In this document: positions 26,889 through 36,676 of the stretch, piece by piece | Layout of the letters: every line of letters begins with the position of its first letter | Numbering within the stretch: position 1 is the first letter of the stretch | Origin: Crocinitomicaceae bacterium | GTDB lineage: Bacteria; Bacteroidota; Bacteroidia; Flavobacteriales_D; Crocinitomicaceae | Direction of reading: 5' to 3' | Assembly (NCBI GenBank): GCA_016719925.1 | Contig: JADJYC010000002.1 | Location: forward strand, 186,001-250,000 | Length of the DNA stretch: 64,000 nt | The notes under the pieces: generated by a model | The model's input: only the letters and a program-made list of their open reading frames with translations | What the model was told of the DNA's origin: nothing | Databases searched by the model: none | Made by a program: the position numbers and the translations under genes

Positions 26889-29800
26889 TTATTCCATTCC
26901 TCCTTTGCCGCCACCGGTAGTTGTTCCGCCACCAGTTGTAGTTGTTCCACCGCCTTTTTCCTGAGTTGTGCCACCACCAGTAGTGGTAGTTCCACCTCCG
27001 GTTGTTGTTGTACCTCCACCTCTTATCGGATTAGTAACTGTACCGCCGCCGGTTGTAGTTGTTCCACCACCAGTTGTGGTAGTTCCACCGCCGGTTGTTG
27101 TGGTTCCACCACCCGTAGTTGTACCGCCGCCTTTCACCGGATTAGTTACTGTTCCACCTCCGGTTGTGGTTGTGCCACCACCGGTTGTGGTTGTTCCGCC
27201 GCCGGTTGTTGTGCCACCTCCGGTATTGTTTGTGCCACCTCCGGTATTTGATGTACCACCACCGCGTTCAGGATTTATTGTTGTACCTCCACCGGTATTT
27301 GTAGTTCCGCCGCCAGTATTAGTTGTACCTCCTCCGGTTGTTGTACCTCCTCCATTGGTTGTTCCGCCATTTACATTTCCTTCTTTTCCGGTTCCAGTAT
27401 TTATTACCTGATTGTAAGTAATAGTATAAGATGCCGTTGCAGATTTATCTCCGTTCACTGCATCAACTTTAACTGAATTTGCGCCGCTTCGCAGACTCAA
27501 TACTGCAGTTATTTCCTGTGTAGAAGTGCTATAAGTAAATCCTGTAAAATTTAAACCGTTGAACGTTATTTTAATATCTGATTTTGCATTGATATTAGAC
27601 ACTCTGGCTTTAAACATGTAAGTTGAACTTGTTACTGTTTCTGATCCTCCTGCCGGTGCAATGTTTGTAATTTGCGGCTGCGGATTTTCACGGATAACTT
27701 CATTTCCGGTTCCGTTTGTATTGGTTCCATTTGTGTTTGTTCCATTATTACCTGTACCGTTTGTGTTTCCGTTATTACCATTTGGATCAACCGTTGTTTT
27801 TGGCTTGTATGTAATGGTATAAGTCGCTGTGGCAGATTGATTTCCGTTCACTGCAGTGACTGTGATAACAGTTGCACCTTCAGCAAGATTCAAGGTTGAA
27901 GTAAGTTCGCGTGTTGAAGTATTATAATTAAATCCTGAAGCAGGCGCTCCATTTATTGTCACCTGTACATCCTGGCCTTCATTCACATTGTCAATTCTTG
28001 TTCTGAACGCAAACTGCGGATTAGAAACTTCAACCGCAGTTTGTGCAGGTGCAATATTTGAAATAACCGGTTTTACATAAACTTCTCCGTTCGAACTTCC
28101 GCCTCCCATACTTTTCGGATTAACCGGTGAAGGACAGTTCTGATTATCATCAAAAGTCACAAGCATAACTGCATCCTGATAATCTATTCCAACATCTCCA
28201 ACATGACGTAATTCAAACAAGTAAATTACATCATTTGGCCCAATTGTGACAACACCCTGACTGTTGATATATCCGGCAAGGAATGCATCAAGAGATTGCT
28301 GACCCTGAGCAGGATCAAAACTTGGAGCAACATCACCATTCTGTAATACATATACCCATTGACTTCCTGAATTTGAAAGTAAGGTATTTGACCAGTTCTG
28401 ATTTGCGTTTGTACAAATTGCTTTTATGACTACGTTAGAACCAGCCGGTGTATTCACACTCACCTGCTCACCACCACCAATATTTTGATCGTTGTTGAAA
28501 CCATACCATGAAGAACCACCGTTCAAACTAAATTGAATTTTCACATAAGCCTCCTGCGAGTTACTGTAAACAACAGATTCCCCTAAACATTTAATTGTTG
28601 CGCAAGCAGTTTCATTTACAGTAACAGTTCCGTTATTCTGAATATCAAAATCAATATCATCATTTGCCGGAGGAGTATAATTTATCGTGAATGATCCGTT
28701 TGCAGCGCTGCATCCATTTGCACTTACTACCACAGTGTTGTTTCCTGCAGCAAGATTCATATTTGCAGTAAGCTGATCCGTTCCTGTATTATAAGAAGCT
28801 GCAACAGCCTGACCATTCAGGGTAACTGAAATTTGTGAAGGACTGTCAATATTTGAAACAGATGCTGTTAATGCATAAGTCTCAGCAGTACTTGTATTCT
28901 GCGAAGTGAAATTAATCACCGGCGCATCACAAGGCGCAGCTTCACACGGACTGGTCGGGCGATTTCCGCCATTTCCATAAACAGGTTCTGAATCAGACTG
29001 AATACAAACTTCCCAATGTCCCATTGCATTTGGATTATCATTGGCAACACTTACAATCAAATTACCAGTGAACAAATAATATTGTCCGACATTGATGGCA
29101 TAAGGTTGTCCATTCACAAATGCATCACCACCTCCTGCAATTGGTTTGCAGAATAAACTTGTTGCAGGTCCGCTGTATGTAAAATTGATATCGTTTGCAA
29201 GATTATCTCTGGTATAAGTTGCGCCCGGAGTTACCAAACAGAATTCCCACTTTGAATTTCCGGGATTAATTCTTGTTCCGCAATCAGGTGCATCGTAATT
29301 CACTGTGAAGGATGCATTACCAACTGCGCATCCGTTTGCAGTAATCTGAATTGTATTATTTCCTTCAACAAGATTTAATATTGCTGTAAGCTGATCTGTT
29401 CCTGTGTTGTACGAAGCAGCAACCGGTGCACCATTTAACAGAACTGAAATTCCTGAAGGACTGTCCATGTTAGTGATTGTTGCTGTCAGATTGTATACTG
29501 AATTTGTTACGTTGTTAGAAGATGTAACAGTTACAACCGGTGGATTACAAGGCGGAGGTGCTGGTGTGAAATTCACCGCATAAACAGTACTTGCAACTTC
29601 ACATCCGTTTGCCGTAATTGCAATGGTATTATTTCCATTTGCCAGTGTCATGGATGCAGTTAACAGATCAGAAGAGGCATTGTAACTTGCCGCAACAGGA
29701 ACTCCATTAAGTGTTACAGTAATCTGAGAACCATTATCAATATTTGATACAGTTGCTGTCAGATTGTATGACTGGTTATCTGTGGCATTTGCAGATGTCA

Positions 29801-32800
29801 CATTTATAACAGGCGCCTGACAAGGTGCAGGAGCATTAAAATTAATTGAATAGGTAACAGTTTCTGAACTGCAGTCATTAGTAAGTGTAACTGTAATTGT
29901 ATTTACACCCGGTTGTAAAACGATTCCGTTAATTGAAACAACTGATCCGCTGAATGTAAAAGGAATTGAATTTCCGTTGAGCAACACACCGACGTTAGAT
30001 TGTGAAGCAACATTGGTTGTGTTCAGACTGATCTGATAATTTTCATTGGTAACTGTTGCTGAATTAGATGTTGGTGAACTCAGCGAGTAAGTAATCGGGT
30101 TACAAGGAATCGTATAATTGATTGTATAAGTTGCTGATGCAAATTCACAACCATTCACATTTACAACTACTGTATTTGCACCTTGCTGTAAACTGAACTG
30201 AGCAGTCAGATTATGTGTGCCCGCATTGAAATCAAAATTTACAGATGTACCATTTACCAGCAACTGAATATCGCCTGAGTTGTTCACATTATAGATCTGT
30301 GCCGCAAAAGCAAACAACGGATCATTGACATTGGTGTTAACACTTGTAAGGTTGATAGTTGGTGTTTCACACTGATCAGAATCAATGGTGTAAGTTATTG
30401 TTTCAGATGAGCAATTGTTAGAGATAGTGATGACAACAGTATTTATTCCGGAGTTCAGATTTATGTTTGAAAGTGTTATCACGTTTCCGTTGAAAGTAAA
30501 CGGAATAGAATTACCATTAAAAATTACACTCACATTAGAAGTACCTGATACATTTTCAATAGTAAGACTAATTGTAGTATTGGCTCCCTGAACAGCTGTA
30601 TTTAATTGCGCAGGAGCAATCAGTGAATACGGAACCGGATAACATGGTATAGTGTAACCCACATTAATAGATTCACTTGCAGACGCACATGTATTTGCAG
30701 ATAATACGATACTGTTAGAACCTACATTTAAATTCAAATTAGCACTCACCAATCCGCCTGCAAAAGTGAACGGCACGTTTGCTCCGTTAACTGTCAGAGA
30801 TAACTGTGATTGATTGGCAACATGCTGCACAATCGCTGAAAATGCATACGACTCAGTTGAAGACGTAACAGAATTCGACGACAGGCTAATCACCGGCGTG
30901 TTACAATTGTTGTATGTAATTGTGTATGTCACCGATTCACTGCTGCATGAATTTGTCATGCTAACAACAATAGTGTTGGCTCCTGGGTTCAGATTAATTC
31001 CATTAATTGAAATGATATCATTGCTGTAGCTGAACGGAACAGAAACTCCATTTACCGTTACTGCTATATTGGATGAATTTACATTCTGTGCCATCAGCTC
31101 AATTGCATAAACAGCATCTGCAACAGATACATTGTTTGAAGCTGGCGTACCAAGTGTAAATGAAATTGGTGAACAAGGAATTGTATAAGTAATCTGCAGT
31201 GATTCAGAATCAGCCTGACATCCATTTGCATTCACAGTAATTGTATTTGCACCTTCTGTCAGATTTATTTCTGCATTGATAGATCCATTGGTTGAGTTAA
31301 AAATGAATGGAACCGGAGCACCATTCAACAACACCTGAATATCAGATTGACTTGAAATATTTGTAACTGAAGCTGAGAAACTAAACAGTGAATTTGAAAC
31401 AGCGTTCTGTGTAGAATTGATTGTTACAACCGGTGGCAGACATCCGTTGTATTGAATTGCATAGGTCACAGTTTCTGAACTGCACTGATTAGTTGCAGTT
31501 ACAACAATTGAATTTGAACCATTTACTAATGTGATATTACTGATAGTTACAATTCCGCTTCCGGTATCAAACGAGAACGGAATTGCATTTCCGTTTTGAG
31601 TGACAGCAATCTGTGAAGCATTATCAACCTGTTGTAATCCCAAAGTAATTGCATAAGCAGCATCTGTTACCGTTTGAGAATTTGCATACGGTTGCATTAA
31701 TGTTGAAGTGATATTCTGACAAGGAACAACATAGTTCACATTAATAGTCTGCGTTGCATTCTGACATCCGCTTACATTAATTGTTATAGTATTTGATCCT
31801 TCATTCAAAAGAATATTTGCCGTTAATAATCCACTTACGTCATTGAAATCAAATCCAACGGATGATCCGTTAACAAGCAGCTGCACATTAGATGAACCAT
31901 TTGAATTGAGTACAGAAGCTGCAAATGGCAGAGAGACAGTGTTGACAGTGGCTCCGTTACCTACACTTGTTATTGTAATTACCGGTGGCTGACAACCGTT
32001 GTATTGAATATGATATGTTACTGACGTATTACTGCAATTGTTGCTCATTGTTACAACAACTGTATTCATTCCGTCAACCAGATTCAGATTATTCAGAGAA
32101 ATATTTCCGGTAATTTCATCCAGAACTGGAGTTACCGCTGCGCCATTTAATGTTGCAGACAAATTCATTCCGGTTACTGAACCTGAAGTGTTAAGTAAAA
32201 TTGAATAGGTTTGATCTGTAACCGTTAAATCAGAAGTAGCAGGCGAAATTAAATTAGTCACCAATGGCTCACATGGAATTTCTCTGTTCAATGAAATTAA
32301 TTCTGAATCCGTTCCGCAAGGAGTTGTAACGTTTACTGATATAACATTTGTTCCGACATTCAGATTAACAGAAGCAGTCAATACATCACTTGTTTCATTG
32401 TAATCAAACATTTGCGAAATACCGTTAACCAGTAAAATAATTTCACCGGCAGTTGCATTTGAAACAGCAGCAGTAAATGTTACAGTAGTATTAGTTGTGT
32501 TAGACCCGTTTGAAGGATTTACTGATCCAATCACCGGTGCATTACATACCTCACGCATAATATTGTACGACAATACTGCCATTCCGCATGTGTTTGATAC
32601 AGTAATCATCACCGCGTTATTTCCAACAGAAAGATTAAAGTTATTTACTGAAACAAGACCGGTACCTGCATCAAACGTAAACGGAACTGATGATCCATTT
32701 ACTGTAACACTGATATTGGATGAACTTGTTACACCGGTTGTATTGGCGGATACTGATGCAGTTGTTGCAAGGGTAGTTTGTGACACAGATCCGATAGCAG

Positions 32801-35750
32801 TCACTGTTGGATTTGTACAAGGAGCATTTGGTACCTGATAATTTAATGTAAAGGTTGCCAGGTTTGTTCCGCAGCTATTTGTCACAATAACCGTGATTGC
32901 ATTTGAACCTTCAAGAAGTGTTGTTGCTTTACTTGCAATGGATGTTCCTGCATTGTAAGTCATGTAACCCTGACTAACTCCGTTCACTTTTAATTCAACG
33001 GTAGTTCCGGCAGAATAATTATTTATCTGCGCATCAATTGTAACTGCAGGATTTGTAACCGTAGAATATGGTACAGGAGATATATATCCAACTGTCGGAA
33101 TAATACAAGGAATAACAGGTGCATTGTAAGTTACCAGTGCAAGTGCCTCATCCATTCCGTCATTGTTGGTAACTGAAATTTCAAAGATGTTATTTCCGTT
33201 CAGCAAATTACTGTTATAGCTAACCTGACCACCTGAAGTAAGTGTATAGTTAGGATCAGCAATCACTGAACCGTTCATTTTGAAAACAATCTGAGATTTT
33301 GCAGAAATGTTTGTAGTATTTGCAGTCACAGTATACGCTTGTGTTGAACTCACATACGGACTTGAAGGAGGATTCACAAATACAACTGTTGGCGGAGCAG
33401 GTACGGCTGGTTTCTGATAAATTATTATGCGTGATTTTGTATCAGTACCTGCAGTATTTGTTCCTGTAACCTGAACAGTATTATTTCCTTCAGACATGAT
33501 TAATGGTAAGGTCAATACTTTGGTCGATGTGTTGAAACCAAACGCAGTAGTTGCATTTCCATTAACAAGCACCTGAATGTCACTTGCTGATGCAACATTT
33601 AATACAGTAGCTGTAACATCAATATTTGGAGTAGTAAATACAACATTGTCAACCGGAGTATAAGTAATTGTCACAACCGGTGGCGCTTGTTGTATTGCCT
33701 TTTTATAAACGATGGTAGTTGACTCAATATCTGTGCCCACATCATTTGTTCCTTTGATCTGAATAACATTTGCACCCTCCAGTAAGCTGGTTGTGAAAGT
33801 CATCAATTTGGAAGATGTGCTGTATGCAAAACTTGTTGACGGAACACCATTTATAGTTAAAGTAATATTAGAAGGTCCGGCAACATGTTCCACTTTTGCA
33901 ATCACGTTATAATTAGAAACGTAAACTACAGTTGGGTCAGCCGCAGGATCAAGGAAAGTAACAATTGGTGGTTTAGGTGCGTTAGGCACAGCATAGATAA
34001 TTGTAGTTGCTTCCACATCCATTCCAACATTGTTCACCGCTTTGGTTTCAATAATATTTGCACCAATAACCAGATTGGTATTCAGCAATAATTCTTTCGT
34101 AGTAATGTTGTAAGAGAAATTCGTAGTTGGAATTCCGTTAACCGTTACTGTAATATCAGACTGACTTGCCACATTCAATACTGTTGCAACCACGTTGATA
34201 TTATTTGTATTGTGAGTATATGGGTCAACCGAAGGGAAAACATAATTCACAACCGGTGGCTGCGGAACAACAGGTTTAGTGTAAATGATGGTTGCGGTTT
34301 TACTGTCACTGCCTGCATTGTTGGTTGCAGTTACAGTAACTGAGTTTGATCCTTCATTCAGATTCAATGTAGAATTTACTGCATGTGAAGATGAGTTGAA
34401 AGAAAAACCAGGAACAAGATTTCCGTTGAAGTAAACCTGAATCTGAGATTTGGTGTCAACATTCAGAACAGTTGATGCCATATTAAATACAGCATCTGAT
34501 GTATTGTATGGTGAATACGGCGGATTGGTAATTGTAACAACCGGCGGTGCTTCAACCGGAACAGAAACCTGGTAAATAATAATGGTGGTTTCATAATCAG
34601 ATCCTGCATCATTGAATGCAGAAATCTCAAATAAATTCTGGCCCGGATTTAAAACAACCGTGCTGTAAAATTCATCACTGTATGGGTCGTATGAAAAATT
34701 AGAATTGACAATTCCGTTTTGTTTGAAAGTCACATTTGATTTTCCGTCTATATGATAAATTCTTGCGCGGATGGTAAACTGATTCCAGGTTGTGGTGTAA
34801 GGACTTGTACCGGGATCATAAATTTCAATGATTGGTTTTTGAGGAGTTGGTGTCTCAACAATATTGTTCTGCTGGGTGTCAAAATTGTTAACGTCAGTAT
34901 CTGTATCAACATAACCGCTTCCACCCCAGAGGTGAAATTTGAATCCGGCAGAGGTATAGTGATAGACATCATTTGAAGGAGATTTCAAACCATTCATTGT
35001 GTTTGGCATTCCGTCGAAATAATCAGAACGGGTCCAAGTCATTTTGTGTTCAAAACCAAAAGCAACTGCCGGTGCAATCTGATATGATATTCCAAAACCA
35101 AAACTTGGCATCATTTCCCATCTGAAATTATCTTCCGTTCCTTCCAGATCAGTTTCAAAATTATTATCCTGAAGAGAGAGCAGATTGGGTTTGCTCATGG
35201 ACAACGTATCGTAATTATAGATGGATTGTGAAAAGAAATCATCGTTATACAAATCTGTTTTGGTATGAAAACCTGTCACACCCAAACCACCAAAAACGGA
35301 AAGATTCCATCCGGTTCTCTCGCGCAAACGATTGGTATTTAAAACTAACTCCAGCGAAAAACGGGTAACAGTAGTTCTGAAATTCGGAACAAAAAATCCC
35401 AGCGAATCCTGATACTCATTCAGTCCTGAACCAAAATTGGTAATCGCATCTGTTTTTCCGGAATCCAGCAAATATGGAGTAGTAGATTGTCCGGCATAAA
35501 ATGCATGTAAAAATCTTCCGCGGATATCCCAGCTGAAAACTTTTCCCGGATGCATTCCGATAGATTTACCCAGTGTCAATCCATATCCACCCCGATACAA
35601 AACAGGAACTTCTGTTTGCGTATGGAATGTTGCTCCCCCGTTTAATCCGATAAACCAGCGCGAGTCTCTGTCATAATTGACATAGGTTTGAGCGGTTGCT
35701 GATAAACTTGTGATGAAAGCTAATACAAGCAGCGTAAAAATTCTTTTCAT
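26889..35750 (-). CDS. Giant exported protein: barrel-like N-terminus, about 23 Ig-like repeats, Gly/Thr-rich tail
   Basis: 2953 residues in one uninterrupted frame. A signal peptide (MKRIFTLLVLAFITSLSATA) is followed by about 270 residues that look like an outer-membrane beta barrel (WFIGLNGGATFHTQ, FSWDIRGRFLHAFY, FGFGISYQIAPAVAFGFEHK). From about residue 300 come some 23 Ig-like repeats of 85-97 residues, each with a middle motif VNG..V.F.Y and an end motif like EGSNTITVTATN...G. Repeats 10-18 alternate between two subtypes (NNCS...YNGC and NGC...YTIPC), making a higher-order unit of about 180 residues. Two unique insertions lie near 28930-29280 and 28080-28660. The last 170 residues are GGGTTTTGGGT runs. 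No T9SS tail is present. It is probably a barrel-anchored surface fibre or adhesin; ligand unknown. Confidence 0.88.
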   Translation of the reverse strand: MKRIFTLLVLAFITSLSATAQTYVNYDRDSRWFIGLNGGATFHTQTEVPVLYRGGYGLTLGKSIGMHPGKVFSWDIRGRFLHAFYAGQSTTPYLLDSGKTDAITNFGSGLNEYQDSLGFFVPNFRTTVTRFSLELVLNTNRLRERTGWNLSVFGGLGVTGFHTKTDLYNDDFFSQSIYNYDTLSMSKPNLLSLQDNNFETDLEGTEDNFRWEMMPSFGFGISYQIAPAVAFGFEHKMTWTRSDYFDGMPNTMNGLKSPSNDVYHYTSAGFKFHLWGGSGYVDTDTDVNNFDTQQNNIVETPTPQKPIIEIYDPGTSPYTTTWNQFTIRARIYHIDGKSNVTFKQNGIVNSNFSYDPYSDEFYSTVVLNPGQNLFEISAFNDAGSDYETTIIIYQVSVPVEAPPVVTITNPPYSPYNTSDAVFNMASTVLNVDTKSQIQVYFNGNLVPGFSFNSSSHAVNSTLNLNEGSNSVTVTATNNAGSDSKTATIIYTKPVVPQPPVVNYVFPSVDPYTHNTNNINVVATVLNVASQSDITVTVNGIPTTNFSYNITTKELLLNTNLVIGANIIETKAVNNVGMDVEATTIIYAVPNAPKPPIVTFLDPAADPTVVYVSNYNVIAKVEHVAGPSNITLTINGVPSTSFAYSTSSKLMTFTTSLLEGANVIQIKGTNDVGTDIESTTIVYKKAIQQAPPVVTITYTPVDNVVFTTPNIDVTATVLNVASASDIQVLVNGNATTAFGFNTSTKVLTLPLIMSEGNNTVQVTGTNTAGTDTKSRIIIYQKPAVPAPPTVVFVNPPSSPYVSSTQAYTVTANTTNISAKSQIVFKMNGSVIADPNYTLTSGGQVSYNSNLLNGNNIFEISVTNNDGMDEALALVTYNAPVIPCIIPTVGYISPVPYSTVTNPAVTIDAQINNYSAGTTVELKVNGVSQGYMTYNAGTSIASKATTLLEGSNAITVIVTNSCGTNLATFTLNYQVPNAPCTNPTVTAIGSVSQTTLATTASVSANTTGVTSSSNISVTVNGSSVPFTFDAGTGLVSVNNFNLSVGNNAVMITVSNTCGMAVLSYNIMREVCNAPVIGSVNPSNGSNTTNTTVTFTAAVSNATAGEIILLVNGISQMFDYNETSDVLTASVNLNVGTNVISVNVTTPCGTDSELISLNREIPCEPLVTNLISPATSDLTVTDQTYSILLNTSGSVTGMNLSATLNGAAVTPVLDEITGNISLNNLNLVDGMNTVVVTMSNNCSNTSVTYHIQYNGCQPPVITITSVGNGATVNTVSLPFAASVLNSNGSSNVQLLVNGSSVGFDFNDVSGLLTANILLNEGSNTITINVSGCQNATQTINVNYVVPCQNITSTLMQPYANSQTVTDAAYAITLGLQQVDNASQIAVTQNGNAIPFSFDTGSGIVTISNITLVNGSNSIVVTATNQCSSETVTYAIQYNGCLPPVVTINSTQNAVSNSLFSFSASVTNISSQSDIQVLLNGAPVPFIFNSTNGSINAEINLTEGANTITVNANGCQADSESLQITYTIPCSPISFTLGTPASNNVSVADAVYAIELMAQNVNSSNIAVTVNGVSVPFSYSNDIISINGINLNPGANTIVVSMTNSCSSESVTYTITYNNCNTPVISLSSNSVTSSTESYAFSAIVQHVANQSQLSLTVNGANVPFTFAGGLVSANLNLNVGSNSIVLSANTCASASESINVGYTIPCYPVPYSLIAPAQLNTAVQGANTTISLTIENVSGTSNVSVIFNGNSIPFTFNGNVITLSNINLNSGINTVVITISNNCSSETITYTIDSDQCETPTINLTSVNTNVNDPLFAFAAQIYNVNNSGDIQLLVNGTSVNFDFNAGTHNLTAQFSLQQGANTVVVNVNGCEFASATYTINYTIPCNPITYSLSSPTSNSATVTNENYQISLNTTNVASQSNVGVLLNGNSIPFTFSGSVVSINGIVLQPGVNTITVTLTNDCSSETVTYSINFNAPAPCQAPVINVTSANATDNQSYNLTATVSNIDNGSQITVTLNGVPVAASYNASSDLLTASMTLANGNNTIAITANGCEVASTVYAVNFTPAPPPCNPPVVTVTSSNNVTNSVYNLTATITNMDSPSGISVLLNGAPVAASYNTGTDQLTAILNLVEGNNTIQITANGCAVGNASFTVNYDAPDCGTRINPGNSKWEFCLVTPGATYTRDNLANDINFTYSGPATSLFCKPIAGGGDAFVNGQPYAINVGQYYLFTGNLIVSVANDNPNAMGHWEVCIQSDSEPVYGNGGNRPTSPCEAAPCDAPVINFTSQNTSTAETYALTASVSNIDSPSQISVTLNGQAVAASYNTGTDQLTANMNLAAGNNTVVVSANGCSAANGSFTINYTPPANDDIDFDIQNNGTVTVNETACATIKCLGESVVYSNSQEAYVKIQFSLNGGSSWYGFNNDQNIGGGEQVSVNTPAGSNVVIKAICTNANQNWSNTLLSNSGSQWVYVLQNGDVAPSFDPAQGQQSLDAFLAGYINSQGVVTIGPNDVIYLFELRHVGDVGIDYQDAVMLVTFDDNQNCPSPVNPKSMGGGSSNGEVYVKPVISNIAPAQTAVEVSNPQFAFRTRIDNVNEGQDVQVTINGAPASGFNYNTSTRELTSTLNLAEGATVITVTAVNGNQSATATYTITYKPKTTVDPNGNNGNTNGTGNNGTNTNGTNTNGTGNEVIRENPQPQITNIAPAGGSETVTSSTYMFKARVSNINAKSDIKITFNGLNFTGFTYSTSTQEITAVLSLRSGANSVKVDAVNGDKSATASYTITYNQVINTGTGKEGNVNGGTTNGGGTTTGGGTTNTGGGTTNTGGGTTINPERGGGTSNTGGGTNNTGGGTTTGGGTTTTGGGTTTTGGGTVTNPVKGGGTTTGGGTTTTGGGTTTTGGGTTTTGGGTVTNPIRGGGTTTTGGGTTTTGGGTTQEKGGGTTTTGGGTTTGGGKGGME
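26892..27405 (-). repeat. Coding low-complexity repeat (Gly-Gly-Gly-Thr tail)
   Basis: About 510 bases of degenerate GGTGGAACAACCAC-type units encode Gly/Thr/Asn runs with occasional breaks (NPERGGG, NPVKGGG, NPIRGGG) that mark a longer period. The opposite strand stays open and would read Pro/Val runs, which I treat as an artefact. Slippage could change the length of this tail between strains. Confidence 0.8.
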
Positions 35751-35874
35751 AGTTCTTTGTTTTCAAAAGCCAACCGTTCAAATCACATTTCCGGTTGAAA
35801 AATCTGATCCGGAAATCTGAGTTTAACGGTTTTGAATGAGGCCCGTTTTGGCCAATTAATTGCATTTTTCGTAC

Positions 35875-35882
35875 CAAAGTTA
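35875..35882 (-). promoter_or_regulatory. Probable -7 box (TAACTTTG) of the giant gene
   Basis: Matches TAnnTTTG on the minus strand, 125 bases upstream of the ATG at 35750, implying a long leader. The rest of the 305-base gap (35751-36055) shows no gene. Confidence 0.4.
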
Positions 35883-36055
35883 TAAAAATGGCGACAACTC
35901 TGGCTTTGAAGCAGATGAACAAGACCCGTTTTTTACTAAACAGGTATCTAAAACTTACAGTTTATGGATGAAGTGGAAATTATGTACGGAATGAAAAAAA
36001 TGTCATATCGTATCTGATTCTTCATCAGATCAACGACATTCAATGATCATTTTAA

Positions 36056-36547
36056 TCAAAAGAAATCAAATTCTCTTCCAGACAATAGCGGGATGCGCCA
36101 AACTTGAGGATTTTTCAGGAGTACTGGTTGTTGAAGGACTTTGTTCTTCGACCAAAAAGTCCAGTCATTTTTTATGATCACTTTCATAAAACCATATGCC
36201 TCATGATTGGATGGATCATTTTCATTTCTGACTCTGTGATAATATCCTTCACCAAACTTTAAATTGAGCGGGTTCATGATAAACTCACCGTTAAAAAGAA
36301 TAACTCCGGCAGGACTTTTAGCTGTGAAAAAAATTGAGTGTTTTTTCACTTCACAATTCACTGTATAATTTGCTTCTTCAGAACCTGACTGAAGAAAAAC
36401 ATCAAACGTCGCTTTATGATATTTGTTTTTAAGCAGATACCAGAAACGCCCGAACTGCGCAAGGTATATCAATCCTATCAGACAAAGTCCGATGAAAATT
36501 CCGTACATCAGACTTCCAAAAAATTCACTTCCGGCAGACAAAGGCAT
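36056..36547 (-). CDS. Hypothetical membrane-anchored protein
   Basis: A 163-residue protein that I do not recognise. Residues 9-32 (EFFGSLMYGIFIGLCLIGLI) form one membrane helix near the N-terminus, followed by a basic stop-transfer stretch (LLKNKYHK) and a soluble domain rich in beta strands (TVNCEVKKHSIFFTAKSPAG, FNGEFIMNPLNLKF). Its N-terminus faces the gene to its right across about 80 bases containing a terminator. No functional claim is possible. Confidence 0.65.
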   Translation of the reverse strand: MPLSAGSEFFGSLMYGIFIGLCLIGLIYLAQFGRFWYLLKNKYHKATFDVFLQSGSEEANYTVNCEVKKHSIFFTAKSPAGVILFNGEFIMNPLNLKFGEGYYHRVRNENDPSNHEAYGFMKVIIKNDWTFWSKNKVLQQPVLLKNPQVWRIPLLSGREFDFF

Positions 36548-36628
36548 ATCAGTTTATCATTAACGTTGGAACCGGTTTTACGATTGTACTACTTAATAGG
36601 TTATACTCCGGGACATTTTAAAATAAAA

Positions 36629-36653
36629 ATCCCGGAGACATTGTCCCCGGGAT
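36629..36653 (-). terminator. Terminator after the plug-only protein
   Basis: ATCCCGG and CCGGGAT with GACA/TGTC inner pairs form a hairpin; on the minus strand it is followed by TTTTTATTTT. It lies 24 bases beyond the stop at 36677. Confidence 0.75.
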
Positions 36654-36676
36654 CGTCGCTGTACACTGGTTTGGCG

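Noticed and set aside
26968..27411. Open plus-strand frame of Pro/Val runs
   Set aside because: It is the complement of the Gly/Thr-rich coding tail of the giant protein. There is no promoter and the product is pure low complexity.
26889..35750. Regularly spaced repeats considered as a CRISPR array
   Set aside because: Units are 255-290 bases, divergent, and lie in an open reading frame with Ig-like protein periodicity. No cas genes nearby.
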